A stretch of 64,000 nt of DNA from VAZQ01 sp036557705 (GTDB lineage Bacteria > Pseudomonadota > Alphaproteobacteria > Rhizobiales > Xanthobacteraceae): the NCBI GenBank assembly GCA_036557705.1, contig DATBHB010000096.1:62001-126000 (forward strand), given 5' to 3'. How positions within the stretch are numbered: position 1 is the first letter of the stretch; every line of letters starts with the position of its first letter. This document shows, in pieces, positions 1-8,897 of the stretch. A program made the translations under genes and the position numbers. Below the pieces are notes generated by a model that saw nothing but the letters and a program-made list of their open reading frames with translations, made no database searches and was not told the DNA's origin.

Positions 1-1
1 A

Positions 2-277
2 TCGGCCTTTGGACCCGAACTCGACGGCATGGCTGCCGGAGAGGAAAGGGAATTCGCGGCGAGGTTGCCCTTGGGCGGGCTGGTTGCGGGCAGCTACTTC
101 TGCGCCGTCGCAATCGGACGAGGGACCGAGCACAGCTCGCCGGTCGAGTACGACGTCGTCAACGATACTCTGTTTTTCGAAGTAACGCCCAAGCAGACGG
201 AAATGGGCGCCACCGTCAAATGGGACCCCGGTTGGGGCCGCCTGTCGTTTCCGGATTTTTCCGTCGTGGCGGTTTAG
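2..277 (+). CDS. C-terminal end of a Wzt-like polysaccharide ABC transporter ATPase (5' partial)
   Basis: The reading frame is open from the first bases of the window to the TAG at 275-277, so the gene starts upstream. The visible 91 residues resemble the C-terminal carbohydrate-binding domain of Wzt-type ATPases of O-antigen or polysaccharide ABC exporters: a beta-rich stretch with LPLGGLVAGSYFCAVAIG, then a segment around NDTLFFEV and a late WDPGW. In that family the domain follows the nucleotide-binding domain and recognises the polysaccharide end. The neighbouring convergent gene also belongs to a polysaccharide-locus family, which supports the call. No ATPase motif is visible, so the assignment rests on the C-terminal domain alone. 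Confidence 0.5.
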   Translation, partial: SAFGPELDGMAAGEEREFAARLPLGGLVAGSYFCAVAIGRGTEHSSPVEYDVVNDTLFFEVTPKQTEMGATVKWDPGWGRLSFPDFSVVAV

Positions 278-280
278 CTT

Positions 281-414
281 CGTAGGGTGGGCAAAGGCGC
301 ACGCGCTTCAGCGCGTGCGCCGTGCCCACGCGGACCTCCGGCGCGTGGGCACGGCGCTTTCTTCTACGTGTGGCGCGGCTCGTGCGTGTGAATCGCGCCT
401 TTGCCCACCCTACG
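281..414. repeat. Palindromic intergenic repeat (GTAGGGTGGGC family)
   Basis: Arms CGTAGGGTGGGCAAAGGCGC and GCGCCTTTGCCCACCCTACG face each other across about 95 bases that contain further short inverted segments (CGCGTGGGCACGGCGC). It lies between two convergent genes, 3 bases after one stop and 9 bases from the other. Copies of the same family recur through the window. It could form a long hairpin and may act as a bidirectional terminator. Confidence 0.85.
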
Positions 415-423
415 GATCTCTTC

Positions 424-2439
424 CTACGACCGCGCGCGGCGGAGGGCCGCGAGTGCGCCGCCGAGCCGGCCGCCCAGTCGCATCAGCCTTCGCGGCCAGG
501 GCTTGCTGACGCAGAGCGAGGCTTCGGGCCAAGGGGCGGCCGGCAGCGGCAGGTTCAAGCCGCGGCGCAGGCGGCCGGGCAGCAGAGCCTTGAGGCCATC
601 CGACAAGACATAGGGGCGGATCATCAGGTCCGCCCCTATGTTATTCGGGTCGTCGGAAATTTCGACCCGATCGAGAATCTGCAAGCCCGCTGTGCCTGGG
701 TGTGCAAACCAGGATCCGATCAAGGCGTCGAGCAGACTCCGCGCGCTGCGCTCGTCGCTGAAGATTTTCGGCTGCAAACAATCGGCACAGAATGCTTCCA
801 CGGCGCGCGCAATTTCATCGACGATTTCGCCGTGGCGTTGCGGCACGGTTTCGCTTACGGGCTCTGCCTCGCCGCCGGCGAAGCGGTATTCGCGGATCGT
901 TCCGTGGGTCGCGAGGCCAAGCACGTGTTCGAGGAGGGTCACCCGGCGAAAAATCTCATGTGATGGCATAACGGCACGCCGATCGGGCGGATCGCCATAG
1001 AACAGCGCAGTCGCGGGACCGGCAACCGAGGGACTGTTGCGAGTGGGTTGAAGGCCGAGATAGTAGCCCCGCAGAGGGCGGGGCGCCCCTGACAGTTTCT
1101 GCAGCGCGGTTTGCACCGTCAGATACCAGCCCATATCGGCTAAGCCGATCGGCAGGTCGTCGGCCAGGCCTTCGGCCTTGAAGTAAGCCAGCGCGGCCTC
1201 GCGGCGATCCGCTATCCGTCTCGTTAGCAGGGCGTTGAGAGCAGGCTTTTGCAGCACCGCCCAGAACGCCTTCCAATCGTCATCGCCGGTCAATTGCTTC
1301 GAAGAGCCTTCCTCCTTGGCGAGCGCTGAGAAGTCCCGTTCGCCTTCGTGCCACTCAAGTCCGAGTTTCCGAATCAGGCGATCGAGTTGCGGCACTTCCC
1401 AGGACCGGAGCAGCCAGGGAATCCCCGCCAGGCTGATCTCCTCGACGGCGGGAAGCAATACCGCCTGGCGCGAAATCTTCAGATAGCGGCAATCGATGTT
1501 TCCGAACCGCGGTGCGAGCACGCGCGCCGCCCGCCAAACCAGGTGGCCGTCACGCGCCGCAAAGTAGAGCCGCCGGACCCCGTCGCGGCGGGCAGCGGCG
1601 AGCACCCAGGCCGCCCACACCGTCAGGGCAGGGCCGAGAAACGTCGCAACCAGGTCGCGCACGCCGGGAGTAAATTCGCGGGACGCATTGAGACGAAATA
1701 TCCGCATCGTGCCGGCAAGCCGCGATGCCGCCTCTTTCGACGCGGTGTCACAATCGACGACGGCCCGTTCCCACCGGTTCAAATGCGCTTCGTCGAGCAG
1801 CGTCGCGGCTATGCCAAGCCGCCTGGGCACGGCCACATCGCTCACCGGATTATCGCCGTAATGAAGTAGCTCGCGAGCGGCGATGTTTTCCGACTTGAGC
1901 ATCGCGCCGTAGAGCGCGCCCGTTCGCTTGGTGAGGCCAAGCGCGCTCGAAACGTAGAGGCCGTCTCCGGCGGCGGCGAGCCCGTGCCGGGTGAGCTCGG
2001 CGCGCACGAATTCGGCGGGCAGATAGGTATCGGAGAGGAAAACTATTTGCGTTCCGGCGGCGCGCGCGCGGGCGATCCGCTCGGCTACCGCCAAATTGGG
2101 CGCCAGGACCTCTCGTTCCGCATCGAGCTCATATTGCGGACCGCAAGCCGCCGGCAGGTTGGGCAGGCTCTCTCGTAGTATCGCCCAGATGGCATCGAGC
2201 GTCGTTTCCTCGCGGCCGGCAAGCGAGCTCGCTTCGGCGCCAATTCTGGCCGCGAGAAAATCTTCGACGAATTCCCGCGGCGCCGGGGAGCGGATTTCAT
2301 TTGCGACCCGCTGCCCGATCAGGCGGAACACGTCGCTCGGAAACGCCGTGCGGCGAAGGAGGGCAGTATCGAAGACATCGAAGGAATGAACGCTCCTCGC
2401 CCGCAGTTCAGCGGGGCGGGTTTTCGATCGCCAGATCAT
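424..2439 (-). CDS. HAD-superfamily hydrolase of the polysaccharide-locus type (COG5610-like)
   Basis: The 671-residue protein starts with a HAD phosphatase core: motif I DVFDT at residues 21-25, motif II VFLSDT at 133-138, a lysine near 171 and the acidic motif HYGDNPVSD at 193-201. The long remainder (about 220-671) has no fold I can name. This architecture is known from large HAD proteins in capsule and O-antigen gene clusters, often next to glycosyltransferases. Substrate is unknown. It is convergent with a Wzt-like ATPase fragment, and the coiled-coil gene lies 20 bases upstream on the same strand, so the two are probably co-transcribed. The ATG at 2439 is chosen because the conserved motif I begins 20 residues later. 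Confidence 0.7.
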   Translation of the reverse strand: MIWRSKTRPAELRARSVHSFDVFDTALLRRTAFPSDVFRLIGQRVANEIRSPAPREFVEDFLAARIGAEASSLAGREETTLDAIWAILRESLPNLPAACGPQYELDAEREVLAPNLAVAERIARARAAGTQIVFLSDTYLPAEFVRAELTRHGLAAAGDGLYVSSALGLTKRTGALYGAMLKSENIAARELLHYGDNPVSDVAVPRRLGIAATLLDEAHLNRWERAVVDCDTASKEAASRLAGTMRIFRLNASREFTPGVRDLVATFLGPALTVWAAWVLAAARRDGVRRLYFAARDGHLVWRAARVLAPRFGNIDCRYLKISRQAVLLPAVEEISLAGIPWLLRSWEVPQLDRLIRKLGLEWHEGERDFSALAKEEGSSKQLTGDDDWKAFWAVLQKPALNALLTRRIADRREAALAYFKAEGLADDLPIGLADMGWYLTVQTALQKLSGAPRPLRGYYLGLQPTRNSPSVAGPATALFYGDPPDRRAVMPSHEIFRRVTLLEHVLGLATHGTIREYRFAGGEAEPVSETVPQRHGEIVDEIARAVEAFCADCLQPKIFSDERSARSLLDALIGSWFAHPGTAGLQILDRVEISDDPNNIGADLMIRPYVLSDGLKALLPGRLRRGLNLPLPAAPWPEASLCVSKPWPRRLMRLGGRLGGALAALRRARS

Positions 2440-2459
2440 CGATGCGCGCGACGTCGCAA

Positions 2460-2810
2460 TTACCGGCTGTTGAGTTTCTCCAGCACCTCGCGCATCTGCC
2501 GCTCGAGACTGAGCAGGCGTGTCTCCACTTCCATGTGCGTGGACTGCACGGAGTTTACATCCGAGTGCAGCGCCTCGACCTCGCCGCTGGTGAATTGGGT
2601 GCGGGCGATCTCATTGATCGCCGCCTTCATCATCCGCTGTTCTTGATGGATGGTGGCGATCGCCCGCTGGATGAGCGGGATACCGTCGATGTTGGGGCGC
2701 ATGCCGGCAAGGTCGCGCTGCATGCCGGCAACGTCGCGTTGCAGGGCGGCAATGTCAGCGCGCATCGGCGCCAGTTCGGAGCGCAAGGCTTCGAGGGTCA
2801 ATTCGCTCAT
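2460..2810 (-). CDS. Coiled-coil protein of unknown function
   Basis: A 116-residue protein, almost entirely heptad-like and predicted coiled coil. An early segment repeats the pattern MRADIAALQRDVAGMQRDL, and the C-terminal third (LLSLERQMREVLEKL) is again amphipathic. There is no signal peptide or membrane segment. It sits 20 bases upstream of the HAD-type gene on the same strand and probably shares its transcript. Small coiled-coil proteins of this kind are common in alphaproteobacteria without assigned function; a structural or oligomerisation role is inference only. The Shine-Dalgarno before the ATG at 2810 is weak. Confidence 0.6.
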   Translation of the reverse strand: MSELTLEALRSELAPMRADIAALQRDVAGMQRDLAGMRPNIDGIPLIQRAIATIHQEQRMMKAAINEIARTQFTSGEVEALHSDVNSVQSTHMEVETRLLSLERQMREVLEKLNSR

Positions 2811-2993
2811 GCCGGAGATATACGCTCGGCCAGGCGCAGGCTCAACCGAAGCCGGCGCGGCTCACATGCAGACAAGCGATTGCGGCGAGCGCCTTAAGGA
2901 CGACAGCTGCCCATCCCGGCCAATTCAACGTTGGCGGAAAATGCTCTAAACTGGACGCGAACCCGCCGATTGCGCAAATGCGATGAGACGCCG

Positions 2994-4049
2994 ATGAATC
3001 GCCGGCTCGCCTTCCTTGCCGCTGCCGCCTTGCTGCTCGGCGCATCTGCCGCCTTGGCGCAAGCGGTGTCGTTCAAGGGCAAGACCGTCACGATGATCGT
3101 CGGCTACCCGGCAGGCGGCGGCACCGATCTCGTCGGCCGGCTGGTCGCTTCCGTCCTCGGCCGATACCTGCCGGGCGAGCCGGCCGTGATCGTGCAGAAC
3201 GTGCCCGGCGCCGACGGCCTCACGGCACTGAACTATTTCGCGCAGCAGGCGAGCCCCGACGGGCTCACCTTGACCATGGGGTCGGGCTCGGGCGCCGACC
3301 CGACCCATTACCGCCGGCCGGCGGCGCATTTCGACCCGACCACCTTCGCGTTCATCGGCGGCGCCGGCCGCGGCGGCTCGGCGCTGGTGATCAGAAAGGA
3401 GGCCGAGCCGCGCCTCTACGCCAAGGATGCCGCTCCGGTCATCATGGGGACGACCAGCGGCGCGTTCCGTTCGGACATGCACATGGCGGCGTGGGGCCGC
3501 GAAGTGCTGGGCTGGAATCTAAAGTGGGTGACGGGTTATCGCGGCACCAGCGAACTCTTCCTCGCGCTCGAGCGCGGCGAGATCGACATGACCACGACCA
3601 GCAATATCGCGCCGATCAGCAAGCTCCTCGCCACCGGGCAATTCAAAGTGCTGGTGCAATCGGGGGGCCGCAAGGACGGCGGCCTCGCCCCGCGTTCCGA
3701 ATTCGGCGACGCCCCGATGATGTCGGCCCTGGTCGAGGGCAAGATCAAGGACCGGCTTGCGGCCGAGGGTTTCGATTACTGGCTGACGATCCACACCGGG
3801 CCGGACAAGTGGCTGGCGCTGCCGCCGCACACGCCCGAGCCGATCGTTGCGGCCTATCGGGACGCCTATCGCGGCGTGCTCGCGGATGCGGAATTCATCG
3901 AGCGCAGCAGGAAGCTCACCGACGATTTCACGGCCGTGCCTTACGATGCGGTCGAGGACTGGATCAAGAAACTCGGCAGCACGCCGCAGGAGGCGCTCGA
4001 TTTCGTCTCGACGATGGTCCGCCGCCAGGGCGTGAAGGCCGAACAGTAG
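2994..4049 (+). CDS. Bug-type (TctC-like) periplasmic solute receptor
   Basis: A 351-residue protein whose signal peptide (MNRRLAFLAAAALLLGASAA, cleavage after LAQ) supports the ATG at 2994 over an upstream in-frame ATG at 2931. The mature N-terminus has the Bug signature: GKTVTMIVGYPAGGGTD, then LPGEPAVIVQNVPGADG and DGLTL. Bug proteins bind carboxylates or other small organic ligands for tripartite tricarboxylate transporters. No tctA or tctB gene is nearby, so this is an orphan receptor whose ligand cannot be told from sequence. It is monocistronic, followed by a palindromic repeat. Confidence 0.82.
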   Translation: MNRRLAFLAAAALLLGASAALAQAVSFKGKTVTMIVGYPAGGGTDLVGRLVASVLGRYLPGEPAVIVQNVPGADGLTALNYFAQQASPDGLTLTMGSGSGADPTHYRRPAAHFDPTTFAFIGGAGRGGSALVIRKEAEPRLYAKDAAPVIMGTTSGAFRSDMHMAAWGREVLGWNLKWVTGYRGTSELFLALERGEIDMTTTSNIAPISKLLATGQFKVLVQSGGRKDGGLAPRSEFGDAPMMSALVEGKIKDRLAAEGFDYWLTIHTGPDKWLALPPHTPEPIVAAYRDAYRGVLADAEFIERSRKLTDDFTAVPYDAVEDWIKKLGSTPQEALDFVSTMVRRQGVKAEQ

Positions 4050-4081
4050 AGGCGGGTCAGGCGCGCGGCGCTGATAAACGT

Positions 4082-4214
4082 CGTAGGGTGGGCAAAGGCG
4101 CAACGCGCTTTGGCGCGTGCGCCGTGCCCACGCGGACTCCGGCGCGTGGGCACGGCGCTCTTTCTACGTGTGGCCTGGCCCGTGCGTGTGGACCGCGCCT
4201 TTGCCCACCCTACG
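4082..4214. repeat. Palindromic intergenic repeat (GTAGGGTGGGC family)
   Basis: Close relative of the copy at 281-414, with the same CGTAGGGTGGGCAAAGGCG / CGCCTTTGCCCACCCTACG arms and the same internal GTGCCCACGCGGA and GCGCGTGGGCACGGCGCT segments. An extra right arm (AACCCACCCTACGAAGGGCG) follows at 4244-4263. It separates two convergent genes and may act as a terminator. Confidence 0.85.
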
Positions 4215-4268
4215 GGAAGCTCCCTCCGCCGAAGGCGCGCCGCTAACCCACCCTACGAAGGGCGGGCG

Positions 4269-6470
4269 CTACGCACCCAAGGCGCCGCGCACGCGCTCCG
4301 GCGCAAACGGCAGTTCGCGCAACCGCACGCCGGTGAGCGCCGCAATCGCATTGCCCACCGAGCAGGCCAGGACCGGCAGACCATCCTCGCCGGCGCCGGT
4401 CGGCGGGTTGTCGGTAGAGACGACGCGGACCTCGATATTGGGCGCGTCCGACATGCGGGCGACCTCGTAATCGGTGTAGTTCGACTGCCGCACGCGGCCG
4501 TCCTTGATCACGATCTTCTCGCGCAGCACGTGGCCGAGGCCGTAGATGACGCTGCCCTCGGTCTGCGCCGCCAGGTTGCGCGGCTGCACCGCGATGCCGG
4601 CATCGATCGCAACCCAGACATTGTGGACCTTGACCTTGCCGGTTGCGCGATCGACCGAGACTTCGGCAACCCCGGCCGCGAGCGTGTCGTCCTTGACCAT
4701 GGTGGCGACGCCAAGCCCGGTATGGGCGCGATTGCGCTGCCAGTCCGACATTTCGGCAACGGTGCGCAACAGATGCTGCATGCGCGGCACGCCTTCGGAA
4801 ATTTCGAGCCGGAACGCAATCGGGTCCTTGCCAAGCTCCTTGGCGATCTCGTCGAGGAAGTTCTCGGCCGCGAAGGCATTGTGGCCGTTGCCGACCCCGC
4901 GCCAGGGCGAGAGCCGGGCACGGCCTGGCATCACCACATGTTCGGCAAGCTTGTTGGCGATCGGATATTGCGGGATCGGCGACCCCTTCATCACGATCCG
5001 GTCGACGGGGGCGGGCTTATTGCCGGCCATCGCGGCCGTATAGGCGACGACCGATTCGGCAACGATGCGGTGGTGCCAGGCGATCAGCCTGCCGTCGGCG
5101 TCGAAGCCCGCCTCGATGTGATGCGCGGTCATCGGCCGGAATTTGCCGAAGGTGAGGTCGTCCTCGCGGCTCCAGACCAGCTTGACCGGCTTGCCGACCG
5201 CCTTCGACAGCCGCAGCGCATCCATGATGACTTCGTGCTGGCCGCGGCGGCCGAAGCCGCCGCCGAGGAAATGCTGGTGCAGCGTGAGCTTCGAGCGATC
5301 GGTCCCCAGGAGCTTGGCGGCCTGGTTGAGGAGACCGGTCGCGCCCTGGGTGCCGGCCCAGATCTCGGCTGAGCTGCCGTCGGGAGCGACGGAAGCGGTC
5401 GCGCTCAGGGGCTCCATCTGGGCGTGATAGACATAGCGGGTGCGGTACTCGCCGCGGAATACCTTTGCGGCGCCTTGCATCGCCGCCTTGGCATCGCCGG
5501 CCTTCTCGAAGGGCACCCCGTCTCGGCTCTTGTCGCGGCCCACCGCGGCAAACTCCTCGAGCGCGGCTTCGCTGTCGTAATTAGCGCCCGGCGCGGGTCC
5601 CCAGGCGACCTTGAGCAGGTTCTTGGCGTTTTGCGTGGTCTCGACGCTGGTACCGATCACGGCGACGCCGTCGGGAAGCCGAACCACATCGGTGATCCCC
5701 GGCACCTGGCGCGCCGCAGCGTCATCGACCGTCTGCGGGGCGCCGCCGAAATAGGGCGACTGCAGCACGGCGGCGTAGACCATTCCGGGGACCTGGGCGT
5801 CCATGGCGTATTTGGCGGCGCCGCGGACCTTTAACGGCACCTCGACGCGCGGCACGCTCTTGCCGATGAGGCGGAAGTCCGCCGGTTTCTTGAGGTCGGC
5901 CTCGGCGATCTTCGGCATCTCCGCCGGCGCTTTGGCAAAGGCTGCGATCTCGCCATAACCGATGCGGCGGCCGGAGGCCTTGTGCACGACCACGCTGGGC
6001 TCGGTGGACAGTTCTGAGGCGGGGACGTTCCACTTGGCCGCGACCGCCTCGATGAGCACGCGCCGCGCCTGGGCGCCGGCAATGCGGAGCGCCTTGAAAT
6101 AGCCGTGGACGGACGCGCTCGCGGAGGTCTGGAAAGCGCTGCCGTATAATGGATTGCCGTAGGTCTTATCGTCCCACGCCGGCGGCAGGATCGGCTTCAC
6201 TTTCGCCCAGTCGGCGTCGAGTTCCTCGGCGATGATGGCCGGGAGCGTGGTGAACGAGCCCTGCCCCATCTCGGCGGCCGGCGATACGATGGAAATGGTG
6301 CCGTCGGTGGCGATGCTGATCCAGGCGCTGGCGGCGAGCGGCTCGTCGGCAAGCGCTTGCGCGACGCGCAGCGGATCGGCCGCGAGCGTGAAGGCAAACG
6401 TGAGCCCGGCGGCGCTGTCCTTGAGAAACTGGCGCCGGCTGGGACCCGGGAATCGCTGATGCATCGTCAT
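4269..6470 (-). CDS. iorB: Molybdopterin-binding subunit of an isoquinoline 1-oxidoreductase-like hydroxylase
   Basis: A 733-residue large subunit of the xanthine dehydrogenase superfamily. A twin-arginine type leader (SRRQFLKD, residues 11-18) points to Tat export. GGGFGRR at 403-409 is a cofactor-binding motif, and GAGEDGLP near the C-terminus carries the usual catalytic glutamate. The ATG at 6470 lies 4 bases after the stop of the iron-sulfur subunit and puts the Tat motif at the N-terminus; ATG at 6464 is an alternative. Together the two subunits would hydroxylate an N-heterocycle or aldehyde using Mo and 2Fe-2S. The gene belongs to the IorB branch rather than classical XdhB, because FAD is not fused and the leader is Tat-like. 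True substrate unknown. Confidence 0.85.
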   Translation of the reverse strand: MTMHQRFPGPSRRQFLKDSAAGLTFAFTLAADPLRVAQALADEPLAASAWISIATDGTISIVSPAAEMGQGSFTTLPAIIAEELDADWAKVKPILPPAWDDKTYGNPLYGSAFQTSASASVHGYFKALRIAGAQARRVLIEAVAAKWNVPASELSTEPSVVVHKASGRRIGYGEIAAFAKAPAEMPKIAEADLKKPADFRLIGKSVPRVEVPLKVRGAAKYAMDAQVPGMVYAAVLQSPYFGGAPQTVDDAAARQVPGITDVVRLPDGVAVIGTSVETTQNAKNLLKVAWGPAPGANYDSEAALEEFAAVGRDKSRDGVPFEKAGDAKAAMQGAAKVFRGEYRTRYVYHAQMEPLSATASVAPDGSSAEIWAGTQGATGLLNQAAKLLGTDRSKLTLHQHFLGGGFGRRGQHEVIMDALRLSKAVGKPVKLVWSREDDLTFGKFRPMTAHHIEAGFDADGRLIAWHHRIVAESVVAYTAAMAGNKPAPVDRIVMKGSPIPQYPIANKLAEHVVMPGRARLSPWRGVGNGHNAFAAENFLDEIAKELGKDPIAFRLEISEGVPRMQHLLRTVAEMSDWQRNRAHTGLGVATMVKDDTLAAGVAEVSVDRATGKVKVHNVWVAIDAGIAVQPRNLAAQTEGSVIYGLGHVLREKIVIKDGRVRQSNYTDYEVARMSDAPNIEVRVVSTDNPPTGAGEDGLPVLACSVGNAIAALTGVRLRELPFAPERVRGALGA

Positions 6471-6474
6471 GGCG

Positions 6475-6927
6475 TCAGCCCTCCCGCGCGGCACGCTGGA
6501 TGGCGCTGATGATCCGCAGATAAGTCCCGCAGCGGCAGATATTGCCGTCCATATGGGCGACGATCTCGTCGCGGCTCGGATTCTTGTTGGTCGCCAGCAG
6601 TTCAGCGGCCTGCATGATCTGCCCGGACTGGCAGTAGCCGCATTGCGGCACCTGCTCGGCAATCCAGGCCTTCTGCAGCGGGTGGGTGCCGTCGGGCGAG
6701 AGCCCTTCGATGGTGGTGACGGACTTGCCTTCGACCAGCGCGAGCGGCATGGCGCAGGAGCGCACCGCCTTGCCGTCGATATGAACCGTGCAGGCGCCGC
6801 ATGAGGCGATGCCGCAGCCGAATTTCGTGCCGGTCAGTTGCAGGTGCTCGCGCAGCACCCACAGCAGCGGCGTATTGCCGTCAAGCGCGACCTCGCGCCG
6901 TTGACCGTTGACGTTGAATGCAACCAT
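6475..6927 (-). CDS. iorA: 2Fe-2S subunit of the molybdenum hydroxylase (IorA-like)
   Basis: A 150-residue protein with the two iron-sulfur motifs of the XdhA/CoxS/IorA small subunit: C38-x4-C43-x2-C46 with C58, and C96-x2-C99 with C131-x-C133. It passes electrons from the molybdenum site of the partner encoded 4 bases downstream. There is no own signal peptide, so it would be co-exported with the Tat-bearing large subunit. The ATG at 6927 has a good ribosome site (GGGAGGCG). No separate FAD subunit or cytochrome gene follows, so the electron acceptor is unknown. Confidence 0.9.
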   Translation of the reverse strand: MVAFNVNGQRREVALDGNTPLLWVLREHLQLTGTKFGCGIASCGACTVHIDGKAVRSCAMPLALVEGKSVTTIEGLSPDGTHPLQKAWIAEQVPQCGYCQSGQIMQAAELLATNKNPSRDEIVAHMDGNICRCGTYLRIISAIQRAAREG

Positions 6928-7006
6928 GAGCGCCTCCCTGGAGCTGTCGTTGCTGGGATCAGAATATCACGGATTGAAGCGGCCGTCCCAGCCGCTCGGC
7001 GCGTTT

Positions 7007-7166
7007 GTAGGGCGGGTTAGCGGCCGGACGGGCGCAGTGGTGAGGACCTGTTCGACACAAGCCGGCCGCGTAACCCGCCGACCGGAGCGAGCACGGCGGG
7101 TTACGGCGCGCCGTGACCAGATAGCACACGAATAGGAAAAGGAGCCGCGCGCCTAACCCGCCCTAC
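7007..7166. repeat. Palindromic repeat (GTAGGGCGGGTTAG arms) contributing a stop codon
   Basis: Left arm GTAGGGCGGGTTAG and right arm CTAACCCGCCCTAC enclose about 130 bases with further inverted pieces (CGTAACCCGCCG ... CGGCGGGTTACG). The TAG in the right arm, read on the minus strand, is the stop codon of the hydrolase ending at 7163. Confidence 0.8.
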
Positions 7167-8077
7167 AGCTGCTCCTTCATAAAACGCAGGAGGCGCGGGG
7201 CAAGAAAGCCGGAATAGCTGCCGGGCTCCTCGATCGGGTCGCTCAGCCAATAATGCGGGGCGCCCTCGACGACGCAGCTGCGCGCCGTAAATCCCGCCTG
7301 CCTGAGCGCGAGCAGAAACTCAAGCGACTGCGCGCGGTGATCGACCACGTCATCGGCGGTTCCCCAGCTGAGATAGACCGCAGTCTTGTTGTTCGCGGTG
7401 ATCGCATGGCTGATCGGGGAAGCCTCGAAATAGATCCTGCGGTCCACGGTCGGCGAAACACCAAGGAAGGATTCCACCAGGTTGTCGCCCGGGCTGCCGA
7501 TCTGCGAGTGACGCCACTGCGCAATGAGATCGTAGATGCCGTAGACGCCGATCAGCAATTTCACCTTGGTGCTGACCGCCGCATAGGAATCGCCCGGATA
7601 GCCATCCTTGAATAGAGCGCTGTCGCCGGCAAGCGCCACCAGCGCGGCCAGGTGCGCGCCGGCGGAATTGCCCCATAACCCAATGCGGTCCGGATCGATC
7701 CGGAAGTCCCTTGCGCGGCTGCGAGTGAACTGCACGGCAGCCCGAACATCGTGGACGACCTCGGGATAGGTTTTCCGGCCGGGTTTGGTGAGCCGATAGC
7801 TGATCGTGAAACCCGCATAGCCGCGCGCCGCAAGGTAAGGTCCCCAGTGCTGGAACGTGTCGCGGGAACCGCGCCGCCAATAGCCGCCGTGCACGTTGAT
7901 GAGCACAGGATACGGGCCCGGACCCGGCGGCATGTATAAGTCGCCGGTGAGTTCGACGCCGTCGTGTTTGGCGTAGGTCACGTTCCGGCGCAGCTCGAAT
8001 TCTGCTTTGCTTACGTCCTGCACTGCGTCCCTCGCTCTGGCATTGTCCGGTCGCATCCTATAGCAATGCGACGACAT
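7163..8077 (-). CDS. Alpha/beta hydrolase (esterase/lipase, BD-FAE-like)
   Basis: A 304-residue alpha/beta hydrolase. An oxyanion-hole motif HGGYWRRG lies at 63-70 and the nucleophile elbow GNSAG at 136-140 (Ser138). An acid (TADDVVDH region, about 240) and a histidine (GAPHYW, about 284) complete the triad. HGG plus GxSxG is typical of hormone-sensitive-lipase-like esterases and carbamate or formamide hydrolases; there is no signal peptide. The start codon at 8077 overlaps head-on with the start of the divergent hydrolase at 8076; the ATG at 8056 (residue 8) is an alternative that would remove the overlap. The stop codon TAG is the first part of a repeat arm. Substrate unknown. Confidence 0.8.
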   Translation of the reverse strand: MSSHCYRMRPDNARARDAVQDVSKAEFELRRNVTYAKHDGVELTGDLYMPPGPGPYPVLINVHGGYWRRGSRDTFQHWGPYLAARGYAGFTISYRLTKPGRKTYPEVVHDVRAAVQFTRSRARDFRIDPDRIGLWGNSAGAHLAALVALAGDSALFKDGYPGDSYAAVSTKVKLLIGVYGIYDLIAQWRHSQIGSPGDNLVESFLGVSPTVDRRIYFEASPISHAITANNKTAVYLSWGTADDVVDHRAQSLEFLLALRQAGFTARSCVVEGAPHYWLSDPIEEPGSYSGFLAPRLLRFMKEQL

Positions 8078-8897
8078 GGAAACCGGCGGTCAGCAATCGA
8101 TATCGGTGCCGACAACGCCGCTCGGCTCGCTTGTGATCGACGGAATCCGCATCGAGCTCATCGACAAGGGTCGCGGCCAGCCGCTTCTATTTCTCCATCC
8201 GGCAATCGGCATCGATCCGGCAGCGCCTGTTCTTGACCGGCTTGCCGAAGGCGCGCGGCTGATCGCACCCAGCCATCCGGGTTTCGGCGGTTCGGAGCAG
8301 CCGCGGTCGTTCACCACGATCGACGATCTCGCTTATTTCTATCTCGATCTGCTCGATGAGCTCGATCTCTCTGGCGTGACCCTGGTCGGGGTTTCTCTCG
8401 GGGGCTGGATCGCGGCCGAAATGGCGGTGAAATCGACCGAGCGTCTAGCACGGCTGGTGCTCGCGAACGCGGTGGGCATCAAGGTCAGCGGCCGCGAGAC
8501 CCGCGACATCGTCGATATTTTCGCCGTCACAGAACCGGAATTCAACGCGCTCGCCTATCACGATCCGGCAATCGCCGCGCGCGACTACAAGGCGATGCCG
8601 GATCACGCCGTGCGCACCATGGCGCGCAACCGCGAGGCAACCGCCCGCTACGCCTGGTCGCCCTATATGCACGATCCCAAGCTCATGGGCCGCCTGCACC
8701 GCATCCGCATTCCGACGCTGTTTCTCCGGGGGATCGCGGACCGCATCGCCTTGGAAGCGTACGGGCGCGCCTATTGCGCAGCGATTCCGGGTGCGCGCTT
8801 CGAGACGATCGAACACTCCGGCCACTTTCCGCATATCGAGCAGCCGGACGCCTTTGCGCGGTCCGTCCTCGGCTTCATGCATGAGCATAAGACATGA
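8076..8897 (+). CDS. Alpha/beta-fold hydrolase
   Basis: A 273-residue hydrolase of the meta-cleavage / haloperoxidase type: strand and oxyanion region LLFLHPAIG, then SHPGFGGSE, nucleophile elbow GVSLGG (Ser107) and a late EHSGHFPHIEQP holding the catalytic histidine. Its stop overlaps the next start as ATGA (8894-8897), so it is translationally coupled to the flavin oxidoreductase. The pairing suggests a small catabolic operon in which the oxidoreductase attacks a substrate and the hydrolase cleaves the product, but the compound cannot be identified here. Confidence 0.82.
   Translation: METGGQQSISVPTTPLGSLVIDGIRIELIDKGRGQPLLFLHPAIGIDPAAPVLDRLAEGARLIAPSHPGFGGSEQPRSFTTIDDLAYFYLDLLDELDLSGVTLVGVSLGGWIAAEMAVKSTERLARLVLANAVGIKVSGRETRDIVDIFAVTEPEFNALAYHDPAIAARDYKAMPDHAVRTMARNREATARYAWSPYMHDPKLMGRLHRIRIPTLFLRGIADRIALEAYGRAYCAAIPGARFETIEHSGHFPHIEQPDAFARSVLGFMHEHKT

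Noticed and set aside
4110..5372. A 420-codon plus-strand frame across the repeat and the IorB gene
   Set aside because: Its composition mirrors the antisense of IorB, and it starts within a palindromic repeat. No family motif is present.
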